From UA16 sp905478895 (GTDB lineage: Bacteria > Bacteroidota > Bacteroidia > Flavobacteriales_D > Sanyastnellaceae): a stretch of DNA of 64,000 bases. Location: the NCBI GenBank assembly GCA_943788495.1, contig CALSQO010000001.1, positions 1 through 64,000 of the forward strand, in the 5' to 3' direction. The translations under genes and the position numbers were made by a program. A model generated the notes under the pieces. The model was not told the DNA's origin and searched no databases. It saw nothing but the letters and a program-made list of their open reading frames with translations. Below, piece by piece: positions 26,356-34,593 of this stretch. Each line of letters starts with the position of its first letter. The first letter of the stretch is position 1.

Positions 26356-27252
26356 ATGAACACACCTGACTATTTGACCAAAATGCCTGAGCCTTTGCAG
26401 CCCGGAGATCATGTGATGCTTGCCGCTCCTGCCCGCCATGTGACCAAGGTACAAGTGGACGCGGCAACCGAGGCCATCGAAGCGGGGGGATTCACTGCCG
26501 TGATGCCTGAGGGGTTGCTCGCTCAGCAGGGGCAGTTTGGAGGATCCGATGCACACCGCGCGAGGGTGATGAATCAAGGATTTGAGTCGCTAAAAATCAA
26601 AGCGATATGGGTGATGCGCGGGGGTTACGGATGTGCACGGATTTTGCCACTTTTGAACCAGCAGGCATTTTCGGACGCGCCCACTTGGATGGTCGGGTTC
26701 AGTGATGCAACTGCCCTGCATGCGTGGGCAAATCGCCTCGGTGTGATGACGCTCCATGCGCCGGTTGCCAATACATTTTCGTCATGCTCCGATAGGGAGA
26801 AGCAAGCGTTTTGGAGAAGTTTGACAGCTCCCCATGCAGGGGGGGAAGAGTCATTGGTTGTTGGAGGTAATTTGAGTGTCTTGTACAGTTTAATGGGCAC
26901 GCCTTATTTCCCCAATTTGAAAGGGAATTGGCTGTTGATTGAAGACGTGGATGAATACCTCTATCACGTGGATCGCATGATGCTCGCCTTTCGCTTGGCG
27001 GGCATTTTGGATGAGGTCAAAGGGGTTTTGGTGGGGTCTTTCACGCAGCTTCATGACAACACCATCGCATCCGGTCAATCCACCAATAATCCCTTTGGTC
27101 AAACGTTGGGAGAAATCATCGTTTCACATGTCCCTTCGAACAAACCCATTCACTGGGATTTGCCCATTGGCCACGGAACAAAAAACGTTCCTGTCGTGTT
27201 GGGTGCAAGTTGGGAAAGCCAAATGCACCACTTCGCTCTGGAAATCGCCTAA
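26356..27252 (+). CDS. S66 family LD-carboxypeptidase (muropeptide carboxypeptidase)
   Basis: Cleaves the L,D bond before the terminal D-Ala of tetrapeptides during peptidoglycan recycling. All three catalytic positions are visible in the 298 residues: Ser116 in VGFSDATALH, Glu196 in LLIEDVDEYLYHVDRM and His273 in DLPIGHG. The N-terminus PGDHVMLAAPAR and MRGGYGCARILPLL fit the family. There is no signal peptide, as expected for a cytoplasmic recycling enzyme. An in-frame extension to 26170 lies over the metG start and is rejected. It opens a co-directional run of seven genes that continues to 33618. Confidence 0.94.
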   Translation: MNTPDYLTKMPEPLQPGDHVMLAAPARHVTKVQVDAATEAIEAGGFTAVMPEGLLAQQGQFGGSDAHRARVMNQGFESLKIKAIWVMRGGYGCARILPLLNQQAFSDAPTWMVGFSDATALHAWANRLGVMTLHAPVANTFSSCSDREKQAFWRSLTAPHAGGEESLVVGGNLSVLYSLMGTPYFPNLKGNWLLIEDVDEYLYHVDRMMLAFRLAGILDEVKGVLVGSFTQLHDNTIASGQSTNNPFGQTLGEIIVSHVPSNKPIHWDLPIGHGTKNVPVVLGASWESQMHHFALEIA

Positions 27253-27284
27253 TTTCGCGACGTAAAACCAAAACTCTTGCCTCT

Positions 27285-28490
27285 ATGTACGGATCTATGA
27301 AACAGCACCTTCGCGACGAATTGTCGCAGATTGAAGCGGCCGGTTTGTTCAAGAAAGAGCGGGTCATTGCCGGAGCGCAAGACGTGGAAATCACCTTGGA
27401 TGACGGTTCCAAGGTCCTGAATTTCTGCGCGAACAATTACCTGGGCTTGAGCAACCACCCACAGGTGAACGAAGCAGCGAAAAACGCCATTGACAGCCAT
27501 GGGTTTGGGATGTCAAGCGTTCGATTCATCTGCGGAACACAGGACATTCACAAGCGGCTGGAACAGCGCATCGCTGAATTTCACGAGACCGAAGACACCA
27601 TCCTTTATGCGGCAGCATTTGACGCCAACGGGGGTGTTTTTGAGCCGTTGTTGGGCCCCGAAGATGCGATCATTTCCGACGCATTGAATCATGCCTCCAT
27701 CATCGATGGCGTGCGCCTCTGCAAAGCAGCGCGTTATCGGTATGCCAACAATGATATGGAAGATTTGGAGGTGCAATTGAAGAAGGCTGTTGAGGCCAAG
27801 CACCGCTTCAAAATCATTGTAACGGATGGGGTCTTTTCGATGGACGGCTATGTGGCTCAGATTGGCAAAATTTGCGATCTCGCTGAGCGCTATGATGCCT
27901 TGGTGATGGTGGATGAATGCCACGCCACAGGATTCATTGGGAAGACAGGAAGAGGTAGTGTCGAATTGGGGAATGCGCTGGGCCGAGTGGACATCATCAC
28001 GGGAACACTCGGCAAGGCCATGGGTGGAGCGATGGGCGGCTTCACAACGGGCCGGAAGGAAATCATTGAAATGCTGCGCCAGAAGTCGCGTCCATACCTC
28101 TTTAGCAACAGCCTAGCACCGAGCATCGTCGGTGCTTCCTTGGAGGTGTTCAATATGCTGAGTGAATCCACTGAATTGCGGGATCGCTTGGAAGAAAACA
28201 CCCGTTATTTCAAAGCTGGGATGCGCCGTGTTGGTCTGCCGATCAAGGATGGGGAATCGGCCATTGTTCCGGTGATGTTGGGTGACGCGAAGCTCTCACA
28301 AGAAATGGCGAATCGTCTTTTGGAGGAAGGAATTTATGTCATCGGATTTTTCTACCCTGTTGTTCCAAAGGAGCAAGCGCGCATCCGCGTTCAGTTATCT
28401 GCGGCGCATACCCGAGACCAACTGGATCACGCCATTGCTTCGTTTGAGAAAGTGGGCCGTGACTTAGGTGTTCTCGAGGCGGCGGTTTGA
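27285..28490 (+). CDS. kbl: Glycine C-acetyltransferase (2-amino-3-ketobutyrate CoA ligase)
   Basis: PLP enzyme that splits 2-amino-3-oxobutyrate, the threonine dehydrogenase product, into glycine and acetyl-CoA. The 401 residues show the alpha-oxoamine synthase features: LNFCANNYLGLSNHP, GFGMSSVRFICGTQDIHKRLE, VMVDECHATGFIG and the PLP lysine in TGTLGKAMGG. The segment SRPYLFSNSLAP and FSMDG favour Kbl over the close relatives BioF and HemA, though that distinction is from family knowledge. The start is the ATG at 27285; an ATG four codons later is an alternative. Its TGA overlaps the next ATG by one base (TGATG). Confidence 0.93.
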   Translation: MYGSMKQHLRDELSQIEAAGLFKKERVIAGAQDVEITLDDGSKVLNFCANNYLGLSNHPQVNEAAKNAIDSHGFGMSSVRFICGTQDIHKRLEQRIAEFHETEDTILYAAAFDANGGVFEPLLGPEDAIISDALNHASIIDGVRLCKAARYRYANNDMEDLEVQLKKAVEAKHRFKIIVTDGVFSMDGYVAQIGKICDLAERYDALVMVDECHATGFIGKTGRGSVELGNALGRVDIITGTLGKAMGGAMGGFTTGRKEIIEMLRQKSRPYLFSNSLAPSIVGASLEVFNMLSESTELRDRLEENTRYFKAGMRRVGLPIKDGESAIVPVMLGDAKLSQEMANRLLEEGIYVIGFFYPVVPKEQARIRVQLSAAHTRDQLDHAIASFEKVGRDLGVLEAAV

Positions 28491-29551
28491 TGGCGCAACG
28501 TTTTCCTAAAAAGGTCTTGATTGTTGGTGACGGTTTGGCCGGCACCTTGATGGCTTGGGAGTGCGTGAAAAGAGGGCTGATTTTTGAGCAATGGTCCAAT
28601 GGTTCTCCAGCGGCTTCGGACGTTGCGGCGGGGATGTTCAACCCCGTTTCCTTCCGAAGGATTTTACCGCAGTGGGATGCTGCCAATCATGCAGCGCGTG
28701 CGCGAATTGCTTTCCAAGGCATTGAAAAGTCACTGGGAATCACGTTGTGGCATGAGGTGCCAATTATTCGTGTTTTCCCAGATGCTCAATATGCGAGTCT
28801 CTGGGCAGAAAGAGCATCGGGTACCCACGAAGTGTCACCGTTCATTGAAACGCTCAGCCGTGGTGATTTGCACCCCTCCATCCACGCGCCGCATGGGGCC
28901 GGTTTGGTCCGAGAATCGGGCTGGGTTGATGTGCAATTGTTGACCGAAAAAAGCCGGAAGCATTGGCAGCGGCAAGGGCAATGGAAAGCAGAAGCGTGGT
29001 GCATGGAGGACGGCTGTCCGTCTGAATTTGATGCTGTCATGGATTGCCGGGGCGTCGGTGCTGTGGATGATTTGGCCAAATTCGGTCTGGAATTGCGGCC
29101 AAACCACGGAGAGGTAATCACGGTTCAAACCGAGTTGGAATGGGGGCAACAGATAGTGAACAATGTGACTTGGGCTTTGCCGCTCGGTTCGGGGACTTAC
29201 CGCATCGGTTCAACATACCGCTGGGACATGGACGAGCCAACGGTCCTCGCTGCATCGTTGGACCACCTGATTGATCAGGCGAATTTGGCTCGAACGGGTC
29301 CTGCTTTGGTTGCGACTGAAGCCACAAGCCATCGAGCAGGCCTTCGGCCATCATGTTTTGATCGTCGACCCATTTTGGGTCAAGTCTCCGTCCAATCGCC
29401 ATGGTATTTCGCGTGCACAGGCTGGGGCACCCGTGGAGTCACCATCGGCCCAACCATGGTGGATTGGACGTTGGATGTTGCGCTCGGCCTCATCACCGAC
29501 GTCCCCGATGAGGTTCATCCCAAAAGATTTAGTACTTTCACAAAAAATTGA
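28490..29551 (+). CDS. FAD-dependent oxidoreductase, DAO/glycine-oxidase-like
   Basis: A 353-residue flavoprotein. The dinucleotide-binding motif is VLIVGDGLAGTLMAWE near residue 10, followed by ASDVAAGMFNPV. The C-terminal half has RPNHGEVITVQT, GTYRIGSTYRWD and a second FAD contact near the end, RPILGQV and CTGWGTRGVTIGP. This architecture is that of D-amino-acid oxidase, glycine oxidase (ThiO) or DadA-type enzymes. The substrate is unknown. The one-base overlap with kbl suggests the two are translated together, so an amine or amino acid related to glycine or threonine is a plausible but unproven substrate. Confidence 0.85.
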   Translation: MAQRFPKKVLIVGDGLAGTLMAWECVKRGLIFEQWSNGSPAASDVAAGMFNPVSFRRILPQWDAANHAARARIAFQGIEKSLGITLWHEVPIIRVFPDAQYASLWAERASGTHEVSPFIETLSRGDLHPSIHAPHGAGLVRESGWVDVQLLTEKSRKHWQRQGQWKAEAWCMEDGCPSEFDAVMDCRGVGAVDDLAKFGLELRPNHGEVITVQTELEWGQQIVNNVTWALPLGSGTYRIGSTYRWDMDEPTVLAASLDHLIDQANLARTGPALVATEATSHRAGLRPSCFDRRPILGQVSVQSPWYFACTGWGTRGVTIGPTMVDWTLDVALGLITDVPDEVHPKRFSTFTKN

Positions 29552-29566
29552 AAGTTAATTTTACGC

Positions 29567-30088
29567 GTGATTTTTCAAGAGGTAACCATCGCTGAGCAAT
29601 CCTTCATGGAGCATTGGCTGGAAATCGGCAAGCATTGGGGCGTCCCCAAAGCCATGTTGGCCGTGCATGCCTGGTTGCTATTAAAGCCTCAGCCGCAGTC
29701 GACGGATGATGTGATGTACCACCTGAACATAAGCCGAGGCAATGCACATAACATGTTGCTGGAGCTTGTGGAATGGGAGCTGGTTCATCCCCTCAAAACG
29801 CTCGGAAAACGCCAGGTGCTTTTCGTTGCTGAGAAAGAAGATTGGGCCATGATGACGGCGATACTTCGGGTAAAAAAGAAGCGCGAATTGGACCCTTTTT
29901 TGACGTTGGACGATTGGCGGCAGGTCCATTCGGACGAGTTATCGTCGGGAGAACACGATGGCTTGGATGCACGGCTGAAGAGTTGGATGGTAACGGCGCA
30001 GAAACTGGATCGACTGGCTCATTTGGCGTCCCGGGAGGACGAATCGTGGTGGAAGAGGTGGATGTTTTCGGCACTGCGAACAAAATGA
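29567..30088 (+). CDS. GbsR/MarR-type winged-helix transcriptional regulator
   Basis: A 173-residue putative DNA-binding protein. The N-terminal part HWLEIGKHWGVPKAMLAVHAWLLL and the recognition region STDDVMYHLNISRGNAHNMLLELVEWELV match the GbsR branch of MarR-like regulators. The C-terminal half is helical, as in dimerising members. No in-frame ATG fits the start: a GTG at 29567 is 15 bases after the preceding stop, and an ATG at 29606 would remove 13 residues, including part of the usual N-terminal helix. It separates the metabolic genes from the signalling module and may regulate either. Confidence 0.8.
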   Translation: MIFQEVTIAEQSFMEHWLEIGKHWGVPKAMLAVHAWLLLKPQPQSTDDVMYHLNISRGNAHNMLLELVEWELVHPLKTLGKRQVLFVAEKEDWAMMTAILRVKKKRELDPFLTLDDWRQVHSDELSSGEHDGLDARLKSWMVTAQKLDRLAHLASREDESWWKRWMFSALRTK

Positions 30089-30107
30089 AAATCCATGGGA
30101 AGGCCGA

Positions 30108-30821
30108 ATGAATCGCTTAACTTCGAAACAAATTCAATCCATGCACGCTGTGTCCGATGAGCTTTCTGCCCGCCAAGCATCCCCGTCTTTTTCGACGCGG
30201 GAGCGCAAGGTTATGGTGCGTGGGAAGGAACGTTTCGGCTCATCGACTTGGAAGTCGAGCCGGGTGGCTCGGGGTTTCATCGCCGCATTGATCTGCTGCA
30301 TCTGCGGGATTGATGTCCCCACTCTTGAAGCGCAAAGTCAGTTCACGCAGACAAGCACGCTCGATGAGTCGGACACTCGTTCCATCACCAAGGCCAATTT
30401 TCTCTTTCACTTTGCCGCATCCAATGAGTGGCCTTCGGAATTCATGGAAGGCCCTTTTCGGCTGGCAATCATTGGAAACCCTTCGCTGCACGCTATTCTT
30501 TCCGACAAGTATGCGATGAAATCCATAGGTCTCCAGTCGTTGGAAATATTGGGCTTTGAAGATGTGGCATCTTTGGAATCCGCTCCTTTCGTACATGTAA
30601 TTTATTGCGAAGAATCGGGCGCCAAATTGCAGCGAATTGCCGATGCTATTTCGAATGCCCCGGTGCTCTTAATTTCAGATGCTTCGGACGGATTGCAAAA
30701 TGGAGCACTCATCAACTTTGTTTCGGTCAACAACCGCATTCGCTATGAAATCAATTCTGAGGAAGCTGCGAAACGCGACCTTCTCATTGGAAATCGAATT
30801 TTGTCTTGGGCTGTAAAATGA
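30108..30821 (+). CDS. YfiR family periplasmic protein (DUF4154)
   Basis: YfiR proteins are periplasmic regulators; in Pseudomonas YfiR represses the membrane diguanylate cyclase YfiN. This 237-residue protein has the family pattern: ITKANFLFHFAASNEWP at the start of the domain, FRLAIIGNPSL, APFVHVIYCEES, then PVLLISDASDGLQNG, ALINFVSVNNRIRYEIN and a final helix NRILSWAVK. A hydrophobic signal segment (FIAALICCICGI) starts near residue 57, leaving an unusually long N-terminus. The ATG at 30213 (MVRGKERFG) would give a more typical 202-residue precursor. I kept 30108, which is 19 bases after the previous stop and preceded by GGAAGG. Its stop overlaps the next ATG by four bases. Confidence 0.85.
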   Translation: MNRLTSKQIQSMHAVSDELSARQASPSFSTRERKVMVRGKERFGSSTWKSSRVARGFIAALICCICGIDVPTLEAQSQFTQTSTLDESDTRSITKANFLFHFAASNEWPSEFMEGPFRLAIIGNPSLHAILSDKYAMKSIGLQSLEILGFEDVASLESAPFVHVIYCEESGAKLQRIADAISNAPVLLISDASDGLQNGALINFVSVNNRIRYEINSEEAAKRDLLIGNRILSWAVK

Positions 30822-31744
30822 GCGCTATGAAAATCGACATACGATCCTTTTTGTTGGCCTGCGTGGTCGTCAGTGCTTCACTTTGCTCTTCGTTATGGGC
30901 ACAGAGTGAAGTGGATCGGGCGACGGAACTCGGGCGATCGGGCGACTGGACGGCAGCCAAACAAGTGCTCCGGCCGGTCCTCAATACCCCTGCTTATCAA
31001 ACGAATGGCCGTGCGTGGTTTGTGATGGGTTTCATCCACAAGGAATTGCACAAATCCACAGGTGAATTTGGTTCAGATGCACCGGAGCGCTTGGAGGCGA
31101 TAACTTGTTTGCAAAGGGCGATGCAATTGGGGATGAACCCAACGGACCGCGCTGTCGCGGTCGAAGCCATGGACTTCTTGTCGCGCAGCTATTTTCGGGA
31201 AGCGATTGGGATGGTGGAAGGATTTACGTGGGGTTCAACCGATGAGATTCAGGCGCTATATGGTCGATACGAAGCACTGGAAATGAGCCTGAATCCCACC
31301 AAGGATTTGGCGCCTCAACGGTCTGATCTAAGCCGTTATTTGGGCCAGGCGCATGCCATGCTTTTGGAGTCAGAATCGCCGAGATCCTCAGCAGAATTGA
31401 AGGCAATCTTCGAGGCCGCGATTGGTCATTACGGCGACGCTTTGAAAGGCAATCCGAATGATTATGCCGCACAATACAACCTTGCCATTACCCTCTACAA
31501 CGAAGGGGTGCGCAAATTGAAGCGCATCAATCATGAAACGTCCATGTTTGAGCTGATGGAAATCCAGGACGGATGCATCGATTTATTCGAACGAGCGTTG
31601 AGCCCAATGCAAGCCGCTCATGCGCAGCAGCCCAATCGATTGGAAACGCTGAAAGGCTTGATGACATTGCATTATGCCCTGTCTCAGAAAACGGCATCCG
31701 ATGCGTACCGAGCTCAAATCGAGCAGATTTTAGGGAATCGCTGA
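30818..31744 (+). CDS. Secreted tetratricopeptide-like protein
   Basis: A 308-residue exported protein. The signal peptide is IRSFLLACVVVSASLCSSLWAQ. The mature part is helical with TPR-like pairs: ATELGRSGDWTAAKQVLRPVL, AITCLQRAMQLGMNPTD, HYGDALKGNPNDYAAQYNLA and LFERALSPMQAAHAQQPNRL. I see no enzymatic motif. It is start-stop coupled (ATGA) to the YfiR-like gene and precedes the SpoIIE phosphatase, so a role as a periplasmic partner in the same signalling complex is likely by context only. The start is the ATG at 30818; a TTG at 30806 is rejected. Confidence 0.83.
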   Translation: MSAMKIDIRSFLLACVVVSASLCSSLWAQSEVDRATELGRSGDWTAAKQVLRPVLNTPAYQTNGRAWFVMGFIHKELHKSTGEFGSDAPERLEAITCLQRAMQLGMNPTDRAVAVEAMDFLSRSYFREAIGMVEGFTWGSTDEIQALYGRYEALEMSLNPTKDLAPQRSDLSRYLGQAHAMLLESESPRSSAELKAIFEAAIGHYGDALKGNPNDYAAQYNLAITLYNEGVRKLKRINHETSMFELMEIQDGCIDLFERALSPMQAAHAQQPNRLETLKGLMTLHYALSQKTASDAYRAQIEQILGNR

Positions 31745-31797
31745 ATCAAACGCTGGCGCCAGAAGGGTTTGCACCGTTCTCGCGTTAACTTGGCCGC

Positions 31798-33618
31798 ATG
31801 ATTCGCACACAGGGGCCAGGCCGAAAGAGCCAGCATATTCCTGGGAAATTTCAATGGGGCATCGGATGGCGCATCTCGGTGGGTTTTGGAATTTTTGGGG
31901 TGGCCGTGGGTGCACTTTTCCTTCTCACGCGAAGCACACTGGAGGAAAGTCAAAAACTCAGTCAACACATTGATGGTGTCCTGACTCCGAGCATTCAATC
32001 CCTGGAAGAACTTGACCGGTCCGTAGGCGAAACGCGCATCTTGATTCGCCATTGGTTGTCGGTTCAATCGGGTTCCCGCGACCCCGAAAAACGGGACTTA
32101 CTCGAGCTCATGGACTCAGATGTTCCTGAGCAAGTGGCTGCGATGCAACCATTGGTTGAATCTTGGAACGCGCCAATGCAGCTGCAGTTTGATTCCCTCC
32201 GCCGCGATGTAGAATACCTGTTTTTGGCATATTCAGAAGTGATTCGTTTGCTGCCGGACTTTCGTGCTTACGATGATCCATTGGCAATGATGGAGGCGGA
32301 ATATTACGCATTGGATGGCTCCAGTATTCCGCGTTACACCGCGAGCATCCGCAAGCGCATGGACACCATGTCGCTGGCCCAGACCGATGCACTCACCGCA
32401 TCCACGGCACAGATGGATTTATTGAGCAATCGATTGAAGTTGTATGCGGGCAATGTGGCTTTGGGTATTTTAATCCTTGGTTTTCTGATTGCTTGGGCGG
32501 TGACACGATCCATTGTTCGGCCTATTGGTGAATTGAAACGTGCCTTACTCTACCTCGGTCGAGGCGTACCATTGGCCAATGAAGTGGAACCCACGTCTGA
32601 CGAAATCGGTGAAATGGCACACGCAGTGAACCGGCTCGCGGATGGATTGAATCGAACACGTGCGTTTAGCATGCGCGTTGGACAAGGAGAATTTGATGCG
32701 GATTACCAGCCCTTGAGTGCGGATGACGCGCTGGGGCATGCCATCTTGAAAATGCGCGATGACTTGGAGAGCAATGAACAGGAACTGGAAGGAAAGGTGC
32801 AAATGCGAACGGCGGAGGTAGAGCAGCAAAAGAAGCGGGTTGAATCGTTGTATGTAGACCTGAAAGACAGCATCAATTATGCCGAGCGGATTCAAAAAGC
32901 CATTTTGCCTTCCGTCGAAGATCGAGCAAAGGTTTTTGAGGAGACGGCTGTTTTCTACCGCCCTCGTGACGGGGTTTCAGGGGATTTTTATTGGTTCCAT
33001 ACCGTGGGCCGTGTGCGCATGTTTTCGGCCATCGATTGCACGGGTCATGGTGTGCCCGGCGCATTCATGAGCCTGATTGGTCACAATGCACTGGAACGGG
33101 TTACCAAGGTCTACACCCAGCCAGATCGCGTTCTTGAGCAATTGAATCGAGCCGCATGTGAATTGCTCCGCCCACAGGGATTTGGAGAAGACGAAGGCAT
33201 GGCAGCGGTTCAGGACGGCATGGATTTGGCCATGGCTACCGTGGACCTGGAAAAAATGGAGCTGGAATACAGCGGTGCCAATTGTCCGCTTTACCTCGTG
33301 CGCAAGGGAATGCTCCAGGAATTGAAGCCAGACAAGATGGCCATCGCCTCGTTTGAGCCCGGCACCCGTAGCTTTGAGATGCAAACGGTGCCGTTGGTTT
33401 CTGGCGATGTGATCTTCGTCGCGACGGATGGATTTCCAGATCAATTTGGAGGCCCGAAGGGCAAGAAGTTCATGCGCAAGCGCTTTCGCGAGTTGCTGGT
33501 CCGCGTGGCCCCATTGCCGCCCCAAGACATGGAGAATGCTTTGGCGGAAGCGTTCAATGAATGGAAAGGTGACGAAGAACAAGTCGACGACGTGCTGGTC
33601 GTTGGTGTTCGAATTTGA
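31798..33618 (+). CDS. Membrane sensor phosphatase: HAMP plus SpoIIE-type PP2C domain
   Basis: A 606-residue transmembrane signalling protein. TM1 (about 24-44) and TM2 (about 217-238) enclose a helical periplasmic sensor region. A HAMP domain (VRPIGELKRALLYLGRG, DEIGEMAHAVNRLADGL) and a coiled coil (ESNEQELEGKVQMRTAEVEQ) lead to a PP2C_SIG domain (about 365-606). Metal-binding and core motifs are intact: DGVSGDFYWF, AIDCTGHGVPGAFMSLIG, VATDGFPDQFGG and DDVLVVGV. Such phosphatases usually dephosphorylate anti-sigma-factor antagonists; no antagonist or anti-sigma gene is visible here. Together with the YfiR-like and TPR proteins it looks like an envelope sensing unit. The start is 53 bases after the TPR stop. 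Confidence 0.93.
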   Translation: MIRTQGPGRKSQHIPGKFQWGIGWRISVGFGIFGVAVGALFLLTRSTLEESQKLSQHIDGVLTPSIQSLEELDRSVGETRILIRHWLSVQSGSRDPEKRDLLELMDSDVPEQVAAMQPLVESWNAPMQLQFDSLRRDVEYLFLAYSEVIRLLPDFRAYDDPLAMMEAEYYALDGSSIPRYTASIRKRMDTMSLAQTDALTASTAQMDLLSNRLKLYAGNVALGILILGFLIAWAVTRSIVRPIGELKRALLYLGRGVPLANEVEPTSDEIGEMAHAVNRLADGLNRTRAFSMRVGQGEFDADYQPLSADDALGHAILKMRDDLESNEQELEGKVQMRTAEVEQQKKRVESLYVDLKDSINYAERIQKAILPSVEDRAKVFEETAVFYRPRDGVSGDFYWFHTVGRVRMFSAIDCTGHGVPGAFMSLIGHNALERVTKVYTQPDRVLEQLNRAACELLRPQGFGEDEGMAAVQDGMDLAMATVDLEKMELEYSGANCPLYLVRKGMLQELKPDKMAIASFEPGTRSFEMQTVPLVSGDVIFVATDGFPDQFGGPKGKKFMRKRFRELLVRVAPLPPQDMENALAEAFNEWKGDEEQVDDVLVVGVRI

Positions 33619-33693
33619 TCGCCCTTCATTTTATCGGGTTCACTTTGCCCCAACCAACAAGCGGAGCTGAAGTGAAAACCCTGCAACGCAACC

Positions 33694-34527
33694 TTACTGA
33701 GCAAAGACGGACCCTCGGACGACGCGCGTCTCAATGGGATTAATGATCAAAACAGGAATCTGGGCTTCATTCGTAATGATTTGCTGCTCATATGTTTGAC
33801 CCAAAATGCCCATCAGGCTTTTCTCGTGCAAGTTCATTATGCTGATCAAGTCGGCTTCTATGGCCGCCGCATGCCGCACGACATCTTTGACGAAAGCGCC
33901 GGAACTGTGCTCGGAGATTTTGACCGTGTACTCAATGTTGCGTTCACTGAAGTATTCTTTGGCATAGTCAATGTTCCGGTTCAATTGGTTTTTCAAGAAT
34001 TCATCCGTCTCTGCAGGACTGATGATGTGCACGCGTCCGCTGAAATACGTGGCCATTTCAGCAACCGTTGACAGCTTTTGCTTGGTGTCTTGGTGCAAGT
34101 CGAGGGGAACCACAATATCATCGTACCCGGTTTCTTTGATCCCCTTTTCCTGGGTGATGATAAAAGGGGTCGAACAATTGGTGACAATTCTCAAGGCGCG
34201 CCCTCCGGTAAGGAACTGCATGCCTTTTAAGCCGTGGGTCCCCATAATGACCAAATTGGCATCCTGTTCAATGGCAACATCGTCGATGTCTTCAAAAATC
34301 GACCCGATGCGGATGGCGGTTTTGATGGTGTGTGGGTATTTCCCATCGAACCGCTCCATCAGAACTTTCACTCGAAGCCGCGCATCCGTCATTTCCTTTT
34401 TGGAGGAGATGATGTGCAGCAAGAGGATTTCACTCTTGAATGCTTTTCCGACGACAAAAGCGTGTTCCAAAGAAATTTCACTCACAGGAGTGAAATCCAT
34501 GGGGACGAGGATGCGATGTTGAGACAT
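33694..34527 (-). CDS. Universal stress protein, tandem UspA domains
   Basis: A cytoplasmic protein of 277 residues made of two UspA folds (about 1-145 and 147-277). The first has RILVPMDFTPVSEISLEHAF and the nucleotide-binding pattern VIMGTHGLKGMQFLTGGRALRIVTNCSTPFII. The second (DDIVVPLDLHQDTKQKL, ADLISIMNL) lacks the full glycine-rich ATP motif and may be structural. Tandem Usp proteins bind ATP and act in stress adaptation; the specific target is unknown. It is divergent from the ClC channel gene, and a TAACTTTG element lies just upstream. Confidence 0.93.
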   Translation of the reverse strand: MSQHRILVPMDFTPVSEISLEHAFVVGKAFKSEILLLHIISSKKEMTDARLRVKVLMERFDGKYPHTIKTAIRIGSIFEDIDDVAIEQDANLVIMGTHGLKGMQFLTGGRALRIVTNCSTPFIITQEKGIKETGYDDIVVPLDLHQDTKQKLSTVAEMATYFSGRVHIISPAETDEFLKNQLNRNIDYAKEYFSERNIEYTVKISEHSSGAFVKDVVRHAAAIEADLISIMNLHEKSLMGILGQTYEQQIITNEAQIPVLIINPIETRVVRGSVFAQ

Positions 34528-34551
34528 GGTGATTGTTAATCAATTTCCAGG

Positions 34552-34559
34552 CAAAGTTA
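34552..34559 (-). promoter_or_regulatory. Candidate -7 element upstream of the universal stress gene
   Basis: On the minus strand this reads TAACTTTG, an exact TAnnTTTG match, placing a start of transcription roughly 18-20 bases before the ATG at 34527. No TTTG is present at the standard -33 spacing; a TTTC occurs about 22 bases upstream. Confidence 0.35.
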
Positions 34560-34593
34560 CGAGCAAAGGGATGATTCCGACGAAATTTGTCGC

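Noticed and set aside
32977..33582. 201-codon open frame on the minus strand
   Set aside because: Antisense to the SpoIIE domain, whose metal-binding motifs confirm the plus-strand gene.
33619..33693. Imperfect inverted repeat (GGTTCACTT / AAGTGAAAACC) between the SpoIIE and Usp genes, considered as a bidirectional terminator
   Set aside because: The stem needs bulges and has no T-run on either side, so it is not convincing.
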